Source: Ganoderma boninense
Lineage: Eukaryota > Basidiomycota > Agaricomycetes > Polyporales > Polyporaceae
Reading direction: 5' to 3'
NCBI GenBank assembly: GCA_002900995.3
Contig: CM035304.1
Span: forward strand, 3,419,612-3,483,611
Length of the DNA: 64,000 bases
Of this stretch, positions 22,660 to 35,308 are shown piece by piece (positions within the stretch are counted from its first letter, which is position 1; every line of letters begins with the position of its first letter). The translations under genes were made by a program, and so were the position numbers. The notes under the pieces were generated by a model that did not search any database, was not told the DNA's origin, and saw nothing but the letters and a program-made list of their open reading frames with translations.

Positions 22660-24014
22660 GTGATGGGCACTCCGTCCACTCCGCGAAAACGAACACGGAC
22701 GATCCTCCAGTCCCGCTACTTCTCTACCTCTCCTCACAACACCAATCAGGACAAGAACAACTTTCGCAGCCCATCTCATGAGGGCCATCCTCCTTCACCC
22801 CCATACCTCCAACGACCCCACCTCTTAGCCCATACAACCTCACGCTTCTTTCAGCTTAAACCAGACCTCGATGCCATCCTTGCTGACCCTGCCTTTCTCC
22901 TCTTCTGCCATGACTTTCTCGATGCCATGCACGACCTATATTCTGCCAAAGCCCTCTCTTGATCCAAGGTATCACCCTACGATTTTTCTCTTCTTTACAG
23001 TCACTGGCATTAAATTAAATAACTGCAGAACATGTCTCATACAGCCCTTGGAAACTCCTCATAGCCGTCACTCTCGTCAACAAGACCGCAGGACGCAGAG
23101 CCATCCCCATCTTCTTCGACATCATCCAACGCTGGCCCACTCCCGCCTCCCTCGCAGACGGTATCTGCCCTCCCATTTCTCTCGGATATCTCCCTCCGCT
23201 GACTCTCCGTATCTCCCTCGTCAGCTCCCTTGTCCCTTCTCTCCGAAGTTCTCAAGGAGCTTGGTCTCGGTCAGATCCGCTCCCAACGACTGGTCGACAT
23301 CTCCCAGGCCTTTCTCGAACACCCCCCTCAGGCTGATACTCTCCATCCCTCTCGCGGAAAGCATACTGCTCTTCTCCCCACATCGGACAGTTTCTTCCAT
23401 CTCAAGCAAATCAAGTATCCTCCCACGCCCATATCCCACATCCCCGGCTGCGGTCCCTACGCTCTCGACTCCTACCGCATATTCTGCGTCGACGGCGACG
23501 AGTGGAAGGACGTCCGCCCTTCTGACAAGGAACTCGTCAAGTACCTCGTGAGCGGCCTTGTGCTGTATCGTTCTCATCCGTCATTCTCACCTCGTCGATT
23601 TAGCAATGGCGCTGGGCAGTAGAGGCGCATCGTAAATGGGACCAAACTTTCGGGCCCGGCGAATCGATTGACTTGGACTACGTCCGAGCTCTCACAGCGA
23701 CCTTGGCCAGCAACTCGACCCCTCCGAATGAACCGTGCTCGCGAACCAGGTGCTGGCCGGTGCCCACGCTCCATGAACCGGGAGGGAGGTTTAGGACCAT
23801 GACATGTCGATGCGGACTAAGGCCATGCCGCGACGGCCTTGTTTCCCATCTCAACAGTGACCGTACCGACACAGGGACATGTTCCAAAGCCCGGAGAAGA
23901 GTTCATGCAGTGTCTTCGAGCGTTGCTGACTCCGCAGCCAGAGAGAAACGGACTTACCTCGGCCGTAGCTGCGTTACGACGGACACTGCCGCTGCAGCCA
24001 AAGGATTGGGATGA
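22660..24014 (+). CDS. MBD4-like HhH-GPD DNA glycosylase without methyl-CpG-binding domain
   Basis: Confident exons are 23029-23160, 23225-23547 and 23604 to a stop at 24,012-24,014. The preceding exon ends at 22,968 and encodes SPLLIQ; joined it reads LIQEHVSYSPWKLLIAVTL, which matches the start of the MBD4 glycosylase fold. Further landmarks are VNKTAGRRAIP, IPGCGPYALDSYRIFC (helix-hairpin-helix and loop) and RPSDKELVKYLQW, whose Asp corresponds to the catalytic Asp of MBD4 (known family position). The enzyme should excise thymine or uracil from G mismatches, such as deaminated 5-methylcytosine. The 5' end is unresolved: the frame opening with MMGTPSTPRKRTRT at 22,660 is out of phase with the LIQE exon by one base, so a missing exon or a base error is likely. 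No MBD domain is visible. The tail after about 23,700 is low-complexity and uncertain. Confidence 0.8.
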
Positions 24015-24922
24015 CTCCAGTCGAACCAGGACTCGGCACACATAGACCAGCCGACGTCCCGCCGCGTGACCGTCTTTGAAATGGTTTGTGCTCGTCTGCA
24101 GGGCCAGGCGTTCAGCAATTGAGAAATCTGTTTGTAGGGTGCAATTGCGAGAGGAAGCTTTACGCTAAAGTCAAGCGGAGTCACACCAGACAATAGTACC
24201 AAAATCCAAGTGAGCGAGTTGCTCTGCATGAATCTGTTGTAGTGCGCTAATGCATTCATTGTCTTTTCACCTTCCTTGGGGTCGCGACTAGACGTCGTTC
24301 ACACGCTGGTCCCTGCAGACTAGAGAGGTCAGCGACAGGGGAGAGAAATCGTAGTATAATATGGCATGGTTCAAGTTGTCTGTACTGGAACTGAGGCGGC
24401 CGCGGCCGAGGACGGAGCGTTGTAGACGTCGAGTACTTGCCATCATGGCTCCGAGTCGAATCTGCTGCGAGAGGCATGCATCTAGGCGTCTGAGTCGGAA
24501 GAAATCAACGGAGGGCAAGCTGTGTGTGTTTGTGGCAGTATAAGTGCGGTGCTACACGCTTGCGCAGCTGCGATGTGTTTGTTTCCAAGGTGGGCGGCGA
24601 GGGTTTCCAAAAGTTGGCGATGTGTTGCGGTGGCACTTGGGAATGGCCGACGACAAGCGTTGAAGTTTCAGTTCAAGGATGGATTAAAGGTTTGTTAGGT
24701 GTACGCGCAACGCCGCCAGTAGTAAATCCGTGTCCTCGCACTTGTCGTCGTCCGTTTCCCGACTGGTCGAACAAAAGCGACACTGTAGAATCGGGTCGTC
24801 GTAAGTAAAAAGTGGTAAGCGTCCTTCCCACGGCGCTGTCAATATAAAGTCAACCACCTCACTCATTAAACGCCGAAAACCGTCGACTTTCAGTCGTTCG
24901 AACTTCGCTCGTCCTCATCCTC
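24015..24922. other. Spacer and 5' flank of orphan gene copy 1
   Basis: No gene was recognised in 24,015-24,850. From about 24,852 the sequence matches 52,927 onward (CCACCTCACTCATTAAACG), so the duplicated block includes about 70 bp upstream of the start codon. Confidence 0.5.
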
Positions 24923-26285
24923 ATGTCGTCCGGACGCCTTATGGACCCCAACAACGTGTCTAGGCAGTTGCCCAACGTCGAAGCCCTTGCGCAGCAATAT
25001 GCTCTATACCTCCAGATCGCCGGGGAGGACACTGAGTTCCTCAGCTACCACGTTACTCGTCGCGACGAGATCATCGCTGAGCTCTACTCGCACCCTGAGG
25101 TGAAACCCAGCATCGCGCCGCACCAGTTTATGCAGCCGGGTGAAGACCCCAACATATATCTCGATGGTGCAAATGACCTGATCAAGAAACATACGCCACC
25201 CAAGACACTCGAGGAGTGAGCGTCACCTTCTGCGCTACATTCCATAGTCCTGATTCCATTGGCGGCATATAGTCGTGTCGGCCGCCTTCATATTGCCATG
25301 GCTGCACTCATGGTGTTTCTTGAGTTCAAAGTCAACGGTGCCCTTAGAGACCACCCTGACCTAGAGTTTCAAGTCGAGGTTCGGAAGGAACAGCTGTAAG
25401 CACGTCGTCTTTTTGGCTCCTATCTGCATCATGAATGAAATATATCTATCCTTCATGGTACTAGCATGGACGAGTGGTACCAGACAGAGTTTGCTCGCCT
25501 TTTCCCAGAGCGCTGGAATCGCGTCTCGAGGACCCCGTCAACTCCAACCACTCGTGGGCGCCTTCCTACTCCTCCTCCCACTCGCCGCTCTTGCGTTCCA
25601 AAGCCTGTGTCCGATGACGAGGTTGAAGAGTTCCTGCGTACTCCTTATACCCTCATGGGGAAGCGGTTTGTGCACTCTCCGCCTGAAGACCACAATCAGG
25701 GCGACAGCAGAGAGTGGAAGGTTGCTTCGTATACTGTGCGCGACGGCGACGGAGGCATTGTGCATGAGTACCAGGTATTGCTTGACGCATTTGGTGTAGA
25801 ACCTCTCCCCATGGACGAAGGGGAGGTCCGTTACCTTCTCAGGTACTCCACGTTCGCTACGTGATCGGTGCAGCTCTCCAAGTCTTGCACTGTTGTCGTT
25901 ATATTTCTTGTTTGTTTTGTTATGTATGTATGTTATTAGTGCCGGAATTAAGAATTCGTGAAGTACTGTGGCGTTTGAAACTACGGTGCTGTTTAACAGT
26001 GCTTTGCATATACAGTGCGCCCGCGCGCCGCGGCTGTTTGCCCGTATTCGTTTCCCTCGGGGAAAGCGCAGGAAACCCGGTTTGGGGAGGGACTCGGATT
26101 AATTTCGGCGTAGACGCGTGTGCAAACAATGCGCAGGTGTCTCGCGTGACACAGCTGCGACGCTCATTTCACGACGACCATCTTTGTTCGATACTGCTCA
26201 TGTCTCGCTTGCGGCTTTGCTATCTGCATTCAACTTGAGCCGTGGCCACCACGACGTCCTGAGCAGTCTAGTGCAAGCAGGACAA
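24852..26285 (+). repeat. Segmental duplication, copy 1
   Basis: The block is repeated in the same orientation at about 52,927-54,212 and includes a whole three-exon gene with both introns, its 5' leader and about 400 bp of 3' flank. Copy 1 carries about 140 bp (around 25,930-26,065) that copy 2 lacks. Both right ends fade just after GCAAGCAGGACAA. Confidence 0.9.
24923..25864 (+). CDS. Orphan 271-aa protein, copy 1
   Basis: Three exons, 24923-25215, 25273-25395 and 25464/25465-25864, with GT-AG introns in phase, give 271 residues starting MSSGRLMDPNNVSRQLPNVE. The middle exon encodes a helical stretch (RVGRLHIAMAALMVFLEFKV). The last exon has a Pro-rich linker (PTPPPTRR) and ends RYSTFAT. 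There is no signal peptide, membrane segment or motif I recognise. A paralog with the same structure lies at 53,000-53,937; the proteins differ at roughly 23 positions. The preserved frame and splice sites in both copies argue for a real gene. Function unknown. Confidence 0.8.
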
Positions 26286-26377
26286 GCCAGAGCACACGCC
26301 CGAACACCTCTTTCCATTGCTCACACGCTCTACGTCCACCTACGCCCGGGCACATTTCCTATCATCATCACCCAGAG
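25865..26377. other. 3' flank of orphan gene and 5' region of dynamin gene
   Basis: The first 420 bp belong to the duplicated block. A palindromic GC-rich patch (GCGCCCGCGCGCCGCGG near 26,017) is present only in this copy. The rest is the pyrimidine-rich leader of the dynamin gene. Confidence 0.5.
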
Positions 26378-29300
26378 ATGGCCCCCGCTCACGTACTAAA
26401 CGACCAGGACAGTCCGACTGACCATGTGGTCCATTCCCTTTCCAGTACTGGATATGGCAAGACTTCTAAGGACCTCATAGACTTGATGAGCCAACTTCGC
26501 GCCCTTGGGTAAGTCCCACCACTTCCGACGACCCTCTCGCAACTGACACCATAAATATTATAGAGCACATACCGATGTCGAGTTACCCCGCATCGTCGTC
26601 ATCGGCAACCAAAGCGCTGGAAAGTCCAGCCTCGTCGAAGCTATCTCTGGCGTCAGTACATGTACAAGTACTGTCCCCACTCAACCTAACGTCTTCAACT
26701 CTCGCATATCTAGATCACCGTCCCGCGCGACGCTGGCACTTGTACAAGGTGTCCCATGGAGTGTCGTCTTTCTCATTCCTCCCGCCCTTGGTCATGTCAA
26801 ATCAAGATCCGCTGGGAGTTCTTCGACGTCTCCCGCAGGCGTGCAGAGGTCGAAGAGGTCAACTTCGGCCCTCGTATTCTCGACAAGTCCAAGGTCGAAA
26901 TCATGCTCCGTAGAGCACAAGCCGCCGTTCTCAACCCATCGCGCCCCCTCTCCGATTTTGTTGAGATGCATGACAAGGACCAGAGGCTCATTGTCAAAGA
27001 GAAGAACCAGCTTCAGTTTTCCAGAAACGTCGTCTGCGTTGAGTTGAAGGGCCCCGAACTTGCAGACCTGTCCTTCGTCGATCTACCAGGTAAGCCCGGG
27101 AAGTGCGGGAGATATATACAGCAACATAAGCGTAAGCTTATTCAACAACAGGTATCGTCCAGAATGCGGACGACGACGTCATCAAACTTGTAGAAGATCT
27201 AGTCAGTTCGTACATCGCCGGGGAGAAGAGTGTAATATTGCTTACACTCCCCATGAGCGGTACGTGTTCGAGATCGGTTTTCCCATTGCTACTAATGATT
27301 TCACCATATTACGCAGATGATATTGAAAACCAGAAAGCAGCTCGACTAGCAAAACTAGCAGATCCCTGTGGTTCACGAACCATCGGTACGCTGTCCGCTT
27401 GCTGGCATTACCTTCCGCAATGTTCGCTGAACAGTCACGGCTTGCGACAGGTGTACTGACCAAGCCAGATGCGCTTGGAGAAGGTGCTATAAAGGCTCGG
27501 AACCAATGGCTCGAAGTGTTGGAGGGCCGTCGTCACCCCTTGCTGCATGGCTACTATTGCACGCGTCAGCCGGATGACCGTGAGCGTTCGCGGGGATCTC
27601 CGCTGCCGATGCTCGAGATGAAGAAGCCCAGTTTTTCAGAAACGCAGAGCAGTGGGCGACGTGCCCATTCCAAAACCGCTCGGAACTCCGACCCTCGTCC
27701 AAAACGTCAGCAGGGTTCTCACCCAGATCATCCAGAATTCGTACGTGTGCCATGATCGCTTCCAGCCCTCCGCGTAATATTAATAAATTTGGTGCTTACC
27801 AGGCTTCCGAACATTCTCAACGCTGTTGCAACACTGCACTTGAGTTGTTCCAAGCAACTGCAAAATCTCCCTCCTCCTGTCACAGATGACCCTGGCGCAT
27901 TCGTCCTGAATCTCGTAACCAGATTCTGCACCGATGTCCAGGCGCATGTGCGAGGTTCTCCTGAGTTTGCCAGACTGGTCCAAGCCAACCGGGAGGTGTA
28001 CGAGAAGTTCAAGGTTCGGATACGATCTACAGCTCCCCCGTTTGTCCCGTATCTCTCTCCCGAGGACGTCCCTAAAGACGCCGTCGCGTATCGTGACAAG
28101 AACAGGTCAAGGTCAAACGATTCCCAAGGCGATATATACTTGCGAGACCTCCGAGAGCACGTTCGGGCGTAAGTGCATTTGACAGTTACTCTATGGTTTC
28201 ACGCCTCTGAGCTTGTTGTGCACTCAGGTGTATCACCCGCGAGCTTCCTGGAAACGTTCCGTACGCCGCAAAGCGGTCCTTGATTCATAATTTCCAGCAG
28301 ACCTGGGAAGCAGTCATCACCTCTTGTTTCGAAGAAGTTCAGAAGATTACTCAAGACGTCGTTATCAAGCTCGCCCATACTTCTCTAGATCGCTACGGCA
28401 ACCTCAGGGCCACTGTGTGGTATGCCTTTGGACGTCGCTGATTTCGGTTGCTGTTGTGCTTATTGAGGTGCTGTATACAGCGCAGTCATCATCGACCAAT
28501 TGGAGATCCGAGCCATGGAGACCAAACGCAATTTGCGTATCCTCCTCAAGCTCGAGGCCGCTGCGCCGTTCACGCAGAACACTCATTACCTTGCAGAAAA
28601 GCGCGATAAGCACCTCGCACTCTACAAAGATGCACGTGCTGGTCGGGTCTCCGCCGAGCATCCAACAACCGCCACAAGTTCTGCTCTAGAGACAAGCTCT
28701 ACCACCCGCTTTTCGTCGAGTCAGACCAATGCCATGACATTCCCCACAAGTATGTCTTCGGTCTATTTAATCTTTCCCCAGTGTTGTCTCTTATAAGTGC
28801 TTCGTCCAGACAACCATTCCTTCTCGAACATCTTCGCGCCGCCTGGTGAACCTACCCTTTTTGGAAGACTTAGTCGTGAACTTACCCCGCCCGCTAGTGT
28901 GTCAAGCTGGTCATTCGTGCCTCTTACTCGTAGTTCTGACCGTCGACTTCTAGCTTCCATATCCAGTCAGTCACAGGCGTCTGCCGCTCCTCGCAGGTCC
29001 AAGCCCCGGGCGAAACGGTCCGAAGCAAACTCGCCCTACCCAACGCCCACGACGGAGGCACCCTTTGAACCATTCCTGTCTCAGGCTAGTGACGAGCAGG
29101 TTGCTAGTCTATCCTCGTCCCAGATCAGCCGTTTCTTCCAACCTAACGCCACACAGGCCGGCGCGTGGGGGGAGCAAACTTCATCGTTTGCAGCTTCGCC
29201 TCAAGCTCGTAACCCCGAGACCAATACGGTGATCGCGACAACGCCTCAACGCAACGAACAGGCGATTCGGAGGCTCTTGCAGCACTTGCGAAGATTGGCC

Positions 29301-29727
29301 TCAACGTGACAGAAGAGGATCTAGGCAAGCTCAATCCTCCGGACGAGTACGAGGAGGAGCTCGCATTGATGGCTGAAGTCCGCGCATATTTCGACGTTGC
29401 ATACAAGGTCTGTCTCTCTTACGTGTTTGGTGGCACGGGCGGCACACCAGTCCTTCCCTCATACTTACTAACATTCATTTGATCATCTCTTAGCGCATCA
29501 TCGACTACGTGCCACTTTCAATCGACGAACACTTCTTGTACGCCTTCGTCGAAACGTTGCAAGCGGTTTTATTCGAGAAACTTGGCCTCGGCTCCACGAA
29601 TTCTCACACACGATGTCTGTCGTACCTCGCCGAGGACCCACAGATCGTCACCCTTCGGGAGGAGCTGCTTGCGAAAAAGAAGAGACTCGAGAGTGTGCAG
29701 AAGGCTTTGATCAACTTCGGTCTGTAG
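26378..29727 (+). CDS. Dynamin-superfamily GTPase (Mx/Vps1-like fungal type), frame-broken in this sequence
   Basis: Eleven exons can be followed: 26378-26508, 26564-26651, 26714-27089, 27152-27259, 27317-27385, 27451 to about 27740, 27803-28168, 28228-28419, 28481-28749, 28798-29407 and 29494-29727. The GTPase domain shows GNQSAGKSS (P-loop), VPRDAGTCTR with the switch Thr, DLPG and TKPD. A stalk region (FGRLSREL is in a variable insert) and a GTPase effector domain follow (LAKIGLNVTEEDLGKL, KRIIDYVPLSIDEHFLYAF). Dynamins polymerise on membranes and drive fission; the exact membrane is unknown, and the CPMECRLS insert is typical of the fungal Mx-like group. Three places need one extra base to restore the family reading: about 27,595 (after ERSRG), about 27,681 (after FQNR) and about 29,255 (before GDSEALAAL). 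Either a recent pseudogene or draft errors. Confidence 0.85.
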
Positions 29728-30088
29728 GCAGATTAAGCACAATGATTGGAAACGACTGTAGGAGACGCTGTCCAAATCTTCGGGTTCGAGTCTTCCTACC
29801 GCGGCGGCCGCACCCACGGTAGCCAACTGGTAGTAGTGAGAAGCACGTCGTTCCATATGCCACAGGACGTCATATTCGCCTTCGTAGTATATGCCCTGCG
29901 ATGGCTCCATAGTATTAGCATCGAACACAATATCTGCTTTCAGACGATTTGACTTCGCTCGCAAGAGTAACGCGCCGGAGCGGATAGCGTCCTAGCGATT
30001 AGTATCGAATGCGAAAGTGACCGTAATGTACATGTCCGTATAATGATAAAATGGCATGCAGATATCTACGTAATGCGTCCAAGATCCT
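29728..30088. other. Convergent spacer, dynamin / P4-ATPase
   Basis: The 3' ends of both genes face each other. GGGTTCGAGTC near 29,781 resembles a Pol III B box but lacks a tRNA fold around it. Nothing else was recognised. Confidence 0.5.
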
Positions 30089-33000
30089 TCAATAGCCAGA
30101 CGGTCGCGCACCCGTCTTCGATGTATCATAAGCTCTTATCAATCGCGCCTGGTCTTGCCGCGCAGCATTTTCCGTCTGACTGAAAGCAAAGCCACGGTTT
30201 CGCCTCATACGCTGAACAGCGCGAACTTTCTTGATCGCCTTCTGGAATCTGTGTTCCAGCATGAAGTTAGTGAACATCTGACGGAAGGCTGATTCGAGAC
30301 ACGTACTGTTCTTGTCGTGGTCGGTAATCCGGGATGTTGTACTTCTGGATTTCTTGGGCGATATGGTAAGTTTCGGGCTGGTATGTCCTCCGATAACTGA
30401 TGAAAGACCTGTCAGTAAATTGAGAGGCGGCTAAGGAGTTCGCGACTTACTACTTCCATACGAAATCCCGCGTCAAACAAATGATTGGAACCAACAGGAG
30501 TACCAAGTAGAATATGGCGTCACCCCACAAACGGGGAACAATGCCACGGTATTCTGTTGAGAATCCAATGGCGGGGGCGACGAGGGCATATATGGGAAGG
30601 AAGGCCATGGTGAAGATGAAAGACCCGGGGATAGCTATACGAAACGATAGTGGGTCATGGTGTTGTAGTGTGGTAGAAAGCGACTGTACTCACCAGCTAC
30701 AGTGTACTTGGTCCAAAGGCTGAATGAAATGAATCAAAATCAGCTTGGTGAGCTCGTTGGGTACAAATAAGTTCACGCACTCGGAGATCAACGCAGCTTT
30801 TCCTAGGACAGTGAGGAGGACGGCAAGGTAAAGAGTCGTTCCCCAGAACCAATGTCCGGAATCGTAACCCGTCGCTTGCTTGAGATCGCCCCAGAAGAGG
30901 ATCACTGAGAATGCAAATAATACCTAAGAAAAATCAGTGACCACGGAAAACAGTTCATGACGGCGACTACCCACGATGCTGTGGTACAAAGCGTTTCCGA
31001 CCCAAAGCCAGAACTGGGTCCGAGTGAAGAAGGCGTTACGTTGGCCGAGCATGTACAGCTGCGGATACCGATCAAGGATACGCGCAGAGACAAATTGGTC
31101 GAAGATGCCGATCACCAGCGGCGGAAGCACTGTGAAGACAACGTTGTATAAGGAGAGGGTCCAGGACTCGTACGCGATTTGTCCTGAGAAGTTGTTGAAA
31201 AACGAAAACTAGAGTACAAATAAGACCGCTGGCATAGAAGACCGTAAATAAGGCCACTTACCCAAAACTGTGTCATATACAATACGATGTTCTTGTAGAA
31301 GGAATCTGTATGATAGTCGCTGTGAGACTACGTGTTGAACCTGGTGAATGGATCAGGAACATACACAGCAACATCTTTGATAGACGAGTGTAGCTCCAGG
31401 CGCCATGGACGAGAAGTAACTTCTTAAGGTATCGGAACTGCGAGATGGCCACATCTGCAGACCGAGCAGCTTGAAGACCCTAAGAGACAATGAGTGCCAT
31501 GTCGCACAATCAAATGGCATTTCGTACCTCTAAGCCTGAAATGCCAACGCCGACATGGGCGGCTTGAATCATGCTGACGTCGTTTGCACCATCGCCGATA
31601 GCGAGGAGAATGGACTTCTGATTCTTCTTGACGAGCTTGACCACTAACGCTTTTTGCAGCGGAGATACACGACCTGTTTGGAATTTTAAATGAAGCTCCT
31701 ACGCTCAAAAGAGCGCACGGACTTACAGCAAATAACAGCCTTGCAGAGAATCGCAAGTTCCAAGAATGCCTTAGAGATCTCCTTCTCAAGGGCGAAGGTG
31801 AGGCTCTTTCCATCTGTGAGAATGTGAGTCAGGTACGGACTTCGGAATAAACAATTTGCAACGCAGACCGATGATGAGCGCGAGGTCCTCCAGGTCGCCA
31901 GTACTGCGTTGACTCTTGATAGCAGACAAGCGTTTCGTAATGAAGTCCTGCGTCTCATGAGCAGTCTCCTCGTTCACGATGACCTGGGGGTCATGGCAGC
32001 ATCAGTGCACGATACAACCAATCTGAGCCAGAAGACTCACCAAGTTCATGGACTCGGAGATCAGTCTGCAGGACATGCCGATGTTGATCGCGGTTTCTTG
32101 CCTGTCTCCAGTGAGGACCCATACCTGGTTACATGCTGAGCAACCATCCCATCGAACTCGCGTCTCTTTCAAGCGGCGCACCTTGATCCCAGCCATCTGG
32201 AGAGTGTGGATCGTGTCCGGCACACCCTCTTGCAGCTTGTCTTCAATAGCGGTCGCACCGAGCAAGAGCATGTCCTTCTCGATGAGCTCCGCGGCCTTGT
32301 CCAGAGCGTCGCCGCGGCCGTTGATAGTCGCAGCTGCCTGGTCATAGATTGTGACCCACTGACGGTATTCCGCCTCCGGAATATCACGCGAAGCAATGCA
32401 CAAGGTCCGTAAACCCTCGGTCGCATAGTCCTGCCCTTAAGGTCAATGTCTTCGGACAGTTGAATCAAAACACGGAAACCTCACCTCCAGATGAAGGAGC
32501 GTCTTCTCCGTATACGGTTGATCCTCGCTGAGGCGCTCCAATATCACGGTATCCGCACCCTTACAGAAAAGCTTGATTTTGCCATCTGGACACCGAACGA
32601 CGGTAGACATGCGCTTGCGAGTGGAGTTGAACTCGCAGACGTTGAGAATCTCGTACTCCAGGGACTGCCCGTTGACGTTCACAAAGACCGATTTCGGTTT
32701 GCGAGTCTGCGCAGGAGACTTTCAGAGACAGCTCGGAGAGATCGAGCAAATCAACGTACGTGGAATTGGTAACCAAGGATCTCTGCACCAGATACGAGCG
32801 CGGCTTCATCGGGGCTACTGGCCTGATATCGCATCTTGCCATCATGTACCTCCGGAATGACAGTATGGCAGACGGCGAGCAAGGTCAAGAACTCGTTGAT
32901 GACATGTTGTTCAGCACTACCACCAGTATCCGAGAAGTCAACAAACGGATTGTGTTCCCCAGTAACAAGAGCGCGCAAGTCCGCGAAAGATCGCCAGGCT

Positions 33001-35308
33001 TCCTTGTCGTCGTCGCCATCGCCGCGGTGGCTCTCGTCGACAACATCAGCATAGGCGACCCGGCAACAGAGCAGAATCGGAATTCCATCTCGTTGCGAGT
33101 GAGCGTCCCTGTTTTGTCGCTAAAGACGTACTCGATCTGGCCAAGCTCTTCGACAAGAGAGGACGTGCGACAGAGTGCGGGTGTGTCCGTTTTTGCGTAG
33201 TACATATCGAGATCTGAATTGATGAGCTGAGCCTGCTGGAACTTGACAACCTCCATGGTGACAATGAGGGAGATTGGGATCAGGTTGTTGTACAAGATAA
33301 TGAACGTCAGAATATCTGCGCAGAATTCAGCGAGCATGCCAGCAGGGGTCAGAACAGCGGATCTGACCTTCTATGAAACTCTTGGCTACAACGGAGTCAG
33401 CGGCTAGCAACCTTATCAAATGCAAGGTGCTCACCTCGGCCCGATACAGACGACTGCTCAAGCAAGTACCATTGGGAACTGGAGAAGAACCACTGGGACG
33501 ATATGAGAGTCGAGTATATTCGCCGAATGGATATACTTACGGATCGGATACTGCTGCCAATTGTGGAACCGATGGACAGAGCGAGCAAGAAAATGAACAG
33601 GAACACGATGTGAACGTTGACCTGACGCTCTACGGCGGTCCGCTTGATCGGTGCCGCACTTGGGTCCCGTGGTCAAAAACAGCCCGTGCGTAAGATGGAG
33701 ACACACTTACGTCGCGTTCCGCATGAGTTTCGTTTCATGGCCAGTGAACACGACCAGACCGTAGGCCCAAGGCGTATTCCTGATCTGCGCGCCCCGCAAC
33801 AACAGTTGATCGGGACCCAAGGGAACCTGCTTGGGGTTTCCGCCGCTGGACACAAGTTCCAGAGTACCTTCGTAGGTGTAGAGTGAGTTGTTCGGATGCT
33901 CTGAACGCAGCGTGCCGTGGAGGGAAGTGACGAGATGCGGAGAAGTAAGATGAGAAGTCTGGGGGGAAGCTTGCTTGATCTTAAGGTTGGTCTCGCTGCG
34001 AACGAATGAGAGATGGACACTGGTCTCGAGTGGAATAGCACACGCACCCGTCGAGGTTAGACGTCTCGATGTAACAAAAGCCCTCAGGTTCGCTCGAACT
34101 GAGCAACACTACGTCTGCCGGGATAAAGTCGTCGCTCTCCAAACGGATGACGTCCCCAACGATGATATCCTTCCACTTCTTGTCCGCAAATGTTCCGTCC
34201 GGTTGGAGGACCTTTGCTAGACTCGCGTTGAGTTCTGAATCGGATTGATGTCGTTTCTGTTGCGGATTGTCAGCAATTCGTTATTTCAAGCGTTTGCTCA
34301 CAGCAGCGAGCGCTGCCGCTGGAACAACTGTTCGCAAGACAGATCCCGGAACCCATGGGAACCGGGGGAAGCGTCAAGATGGTCACTGCCCTCCTAGAAT
34401 AGCTACACGGCTTCCAAGCCCCGCTAAACGATTGCACAGTCCAGGCAAGACACATACTGACAAGCAGCGTCATGCCAGTCGAGAGGAGTTCCTCCAAGCG
34501 TGGTCTTGGGCCGAACCTTCCTTGACGCCTGCACGGGAACGCAGAATAGGAGGGAACTCACCAGATCCTCCTGCGTCTCTTTGAACGCGGACGCTAGTAA
34601 TACAACAGCAAGGGGGGCAATGGTGGTATAACGATTCGTGGGTGACACGTCGGGTATCTGCTGGATGAGGGCGGTGAACAAGAAGAACAAGTTCGCGTAC
34701 TTCGAGAATTGCTCTGGACAAGCAGGCTCAGTTACACTCCGACGCTCGAGAACGAAACGCCACGCACCGAAGAGGAACTTGGGAACGAAGGTCGCGAGGT
34801 TGTATTTGCTGGTGGAGATGTAGTTGTCGCAGAAGTCGGAATTGGCATCCGGGTTGTTCAGCGCGATGACCCTGTTCCCCGTCAAAGCCTCCTCCTTCTT
34901 CTGCCACGGCAGCTTCCACTTCCACTTCTTCTTGGGAGCCTTGGAGGGTTTGCGTTCATGCCCCTTGGATGGACCCGGAAAGGAGGATGATCCTGCGAAG
35001 GCTTTCGAGCCGTGGTCGTCGTCGAAGGACCACTGGTCTGGTTGGATGGTGGTAGGAAGACTGAGCTGGGAGTTTCCTGCACCAGCAGGGGGAGCGCCGG
35101 ATCGAGCGAAAGGCAGTCCGCTCTCCTTGGACTGCATGGCGGCGGGCTGGCCAAAGGCGGAGTCGGGAACATCGTCGTCGTCATCGAAGAAAGGGTCCAT
35201 GGCATTTGGGGGAGAGGAGGAAGGCGGATAACCGGTGTTGGCGGGCTGGTACTGCCTCCTGGAGGCAGGGTTGGCCTGGGTGACCAGCCGGACGAAGTCG
35301 TCGCTCAT
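30089..35308 (-). CDS. DRS2: P4-ATPase phospholipid flippase, Drs2 type
   Basis: A large many-exon gene on the minus strand, about 1,350 residues by my tracing. The cytosolic N-terminus is acidic and proline-rich, followed by [20 protein letters not shown] and [13 protein letters not shown], which open the P4-ATPase core. The phosphorylation motif is [10 protein letters not shown] (about 33,110). SSPDEAALV lies in the nucleotide-binding domain, [14 protein letters not shown] and [10 protein letters not shown] in the P domain. C-terminal membrane helices run from [13 protein letters not shown] to [16 protein letters not shown], and the stop is at 30,089. Drs2-type enzymes flip phosphatidylserine at the trans-Golgi with a Cdc50 partner and act in vesicle budding. 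I chose the ATG at 35,306-35,308 ([16 protein letters not shown]); an in-frame ATG at 35,428 would add 40 residues that look like leader. One intron, about 34,257-34,566, is near 310 bp, unusually long for this gene. Confidence 0.9.

Noticed and set aside
20043..24014. Functional gene cluster linking ABC1 kinase and glycosylase
   Set aside because: A shared divergent promoter alone is not evidence of a pathway link; the families are unrelated.
29750..29800. tRNA gene suggested by GGGTTCGAGTC
   Set aside because: The putative T stem pairs poorly and no A box, acceptor stem or anticodon arm is found upstream.
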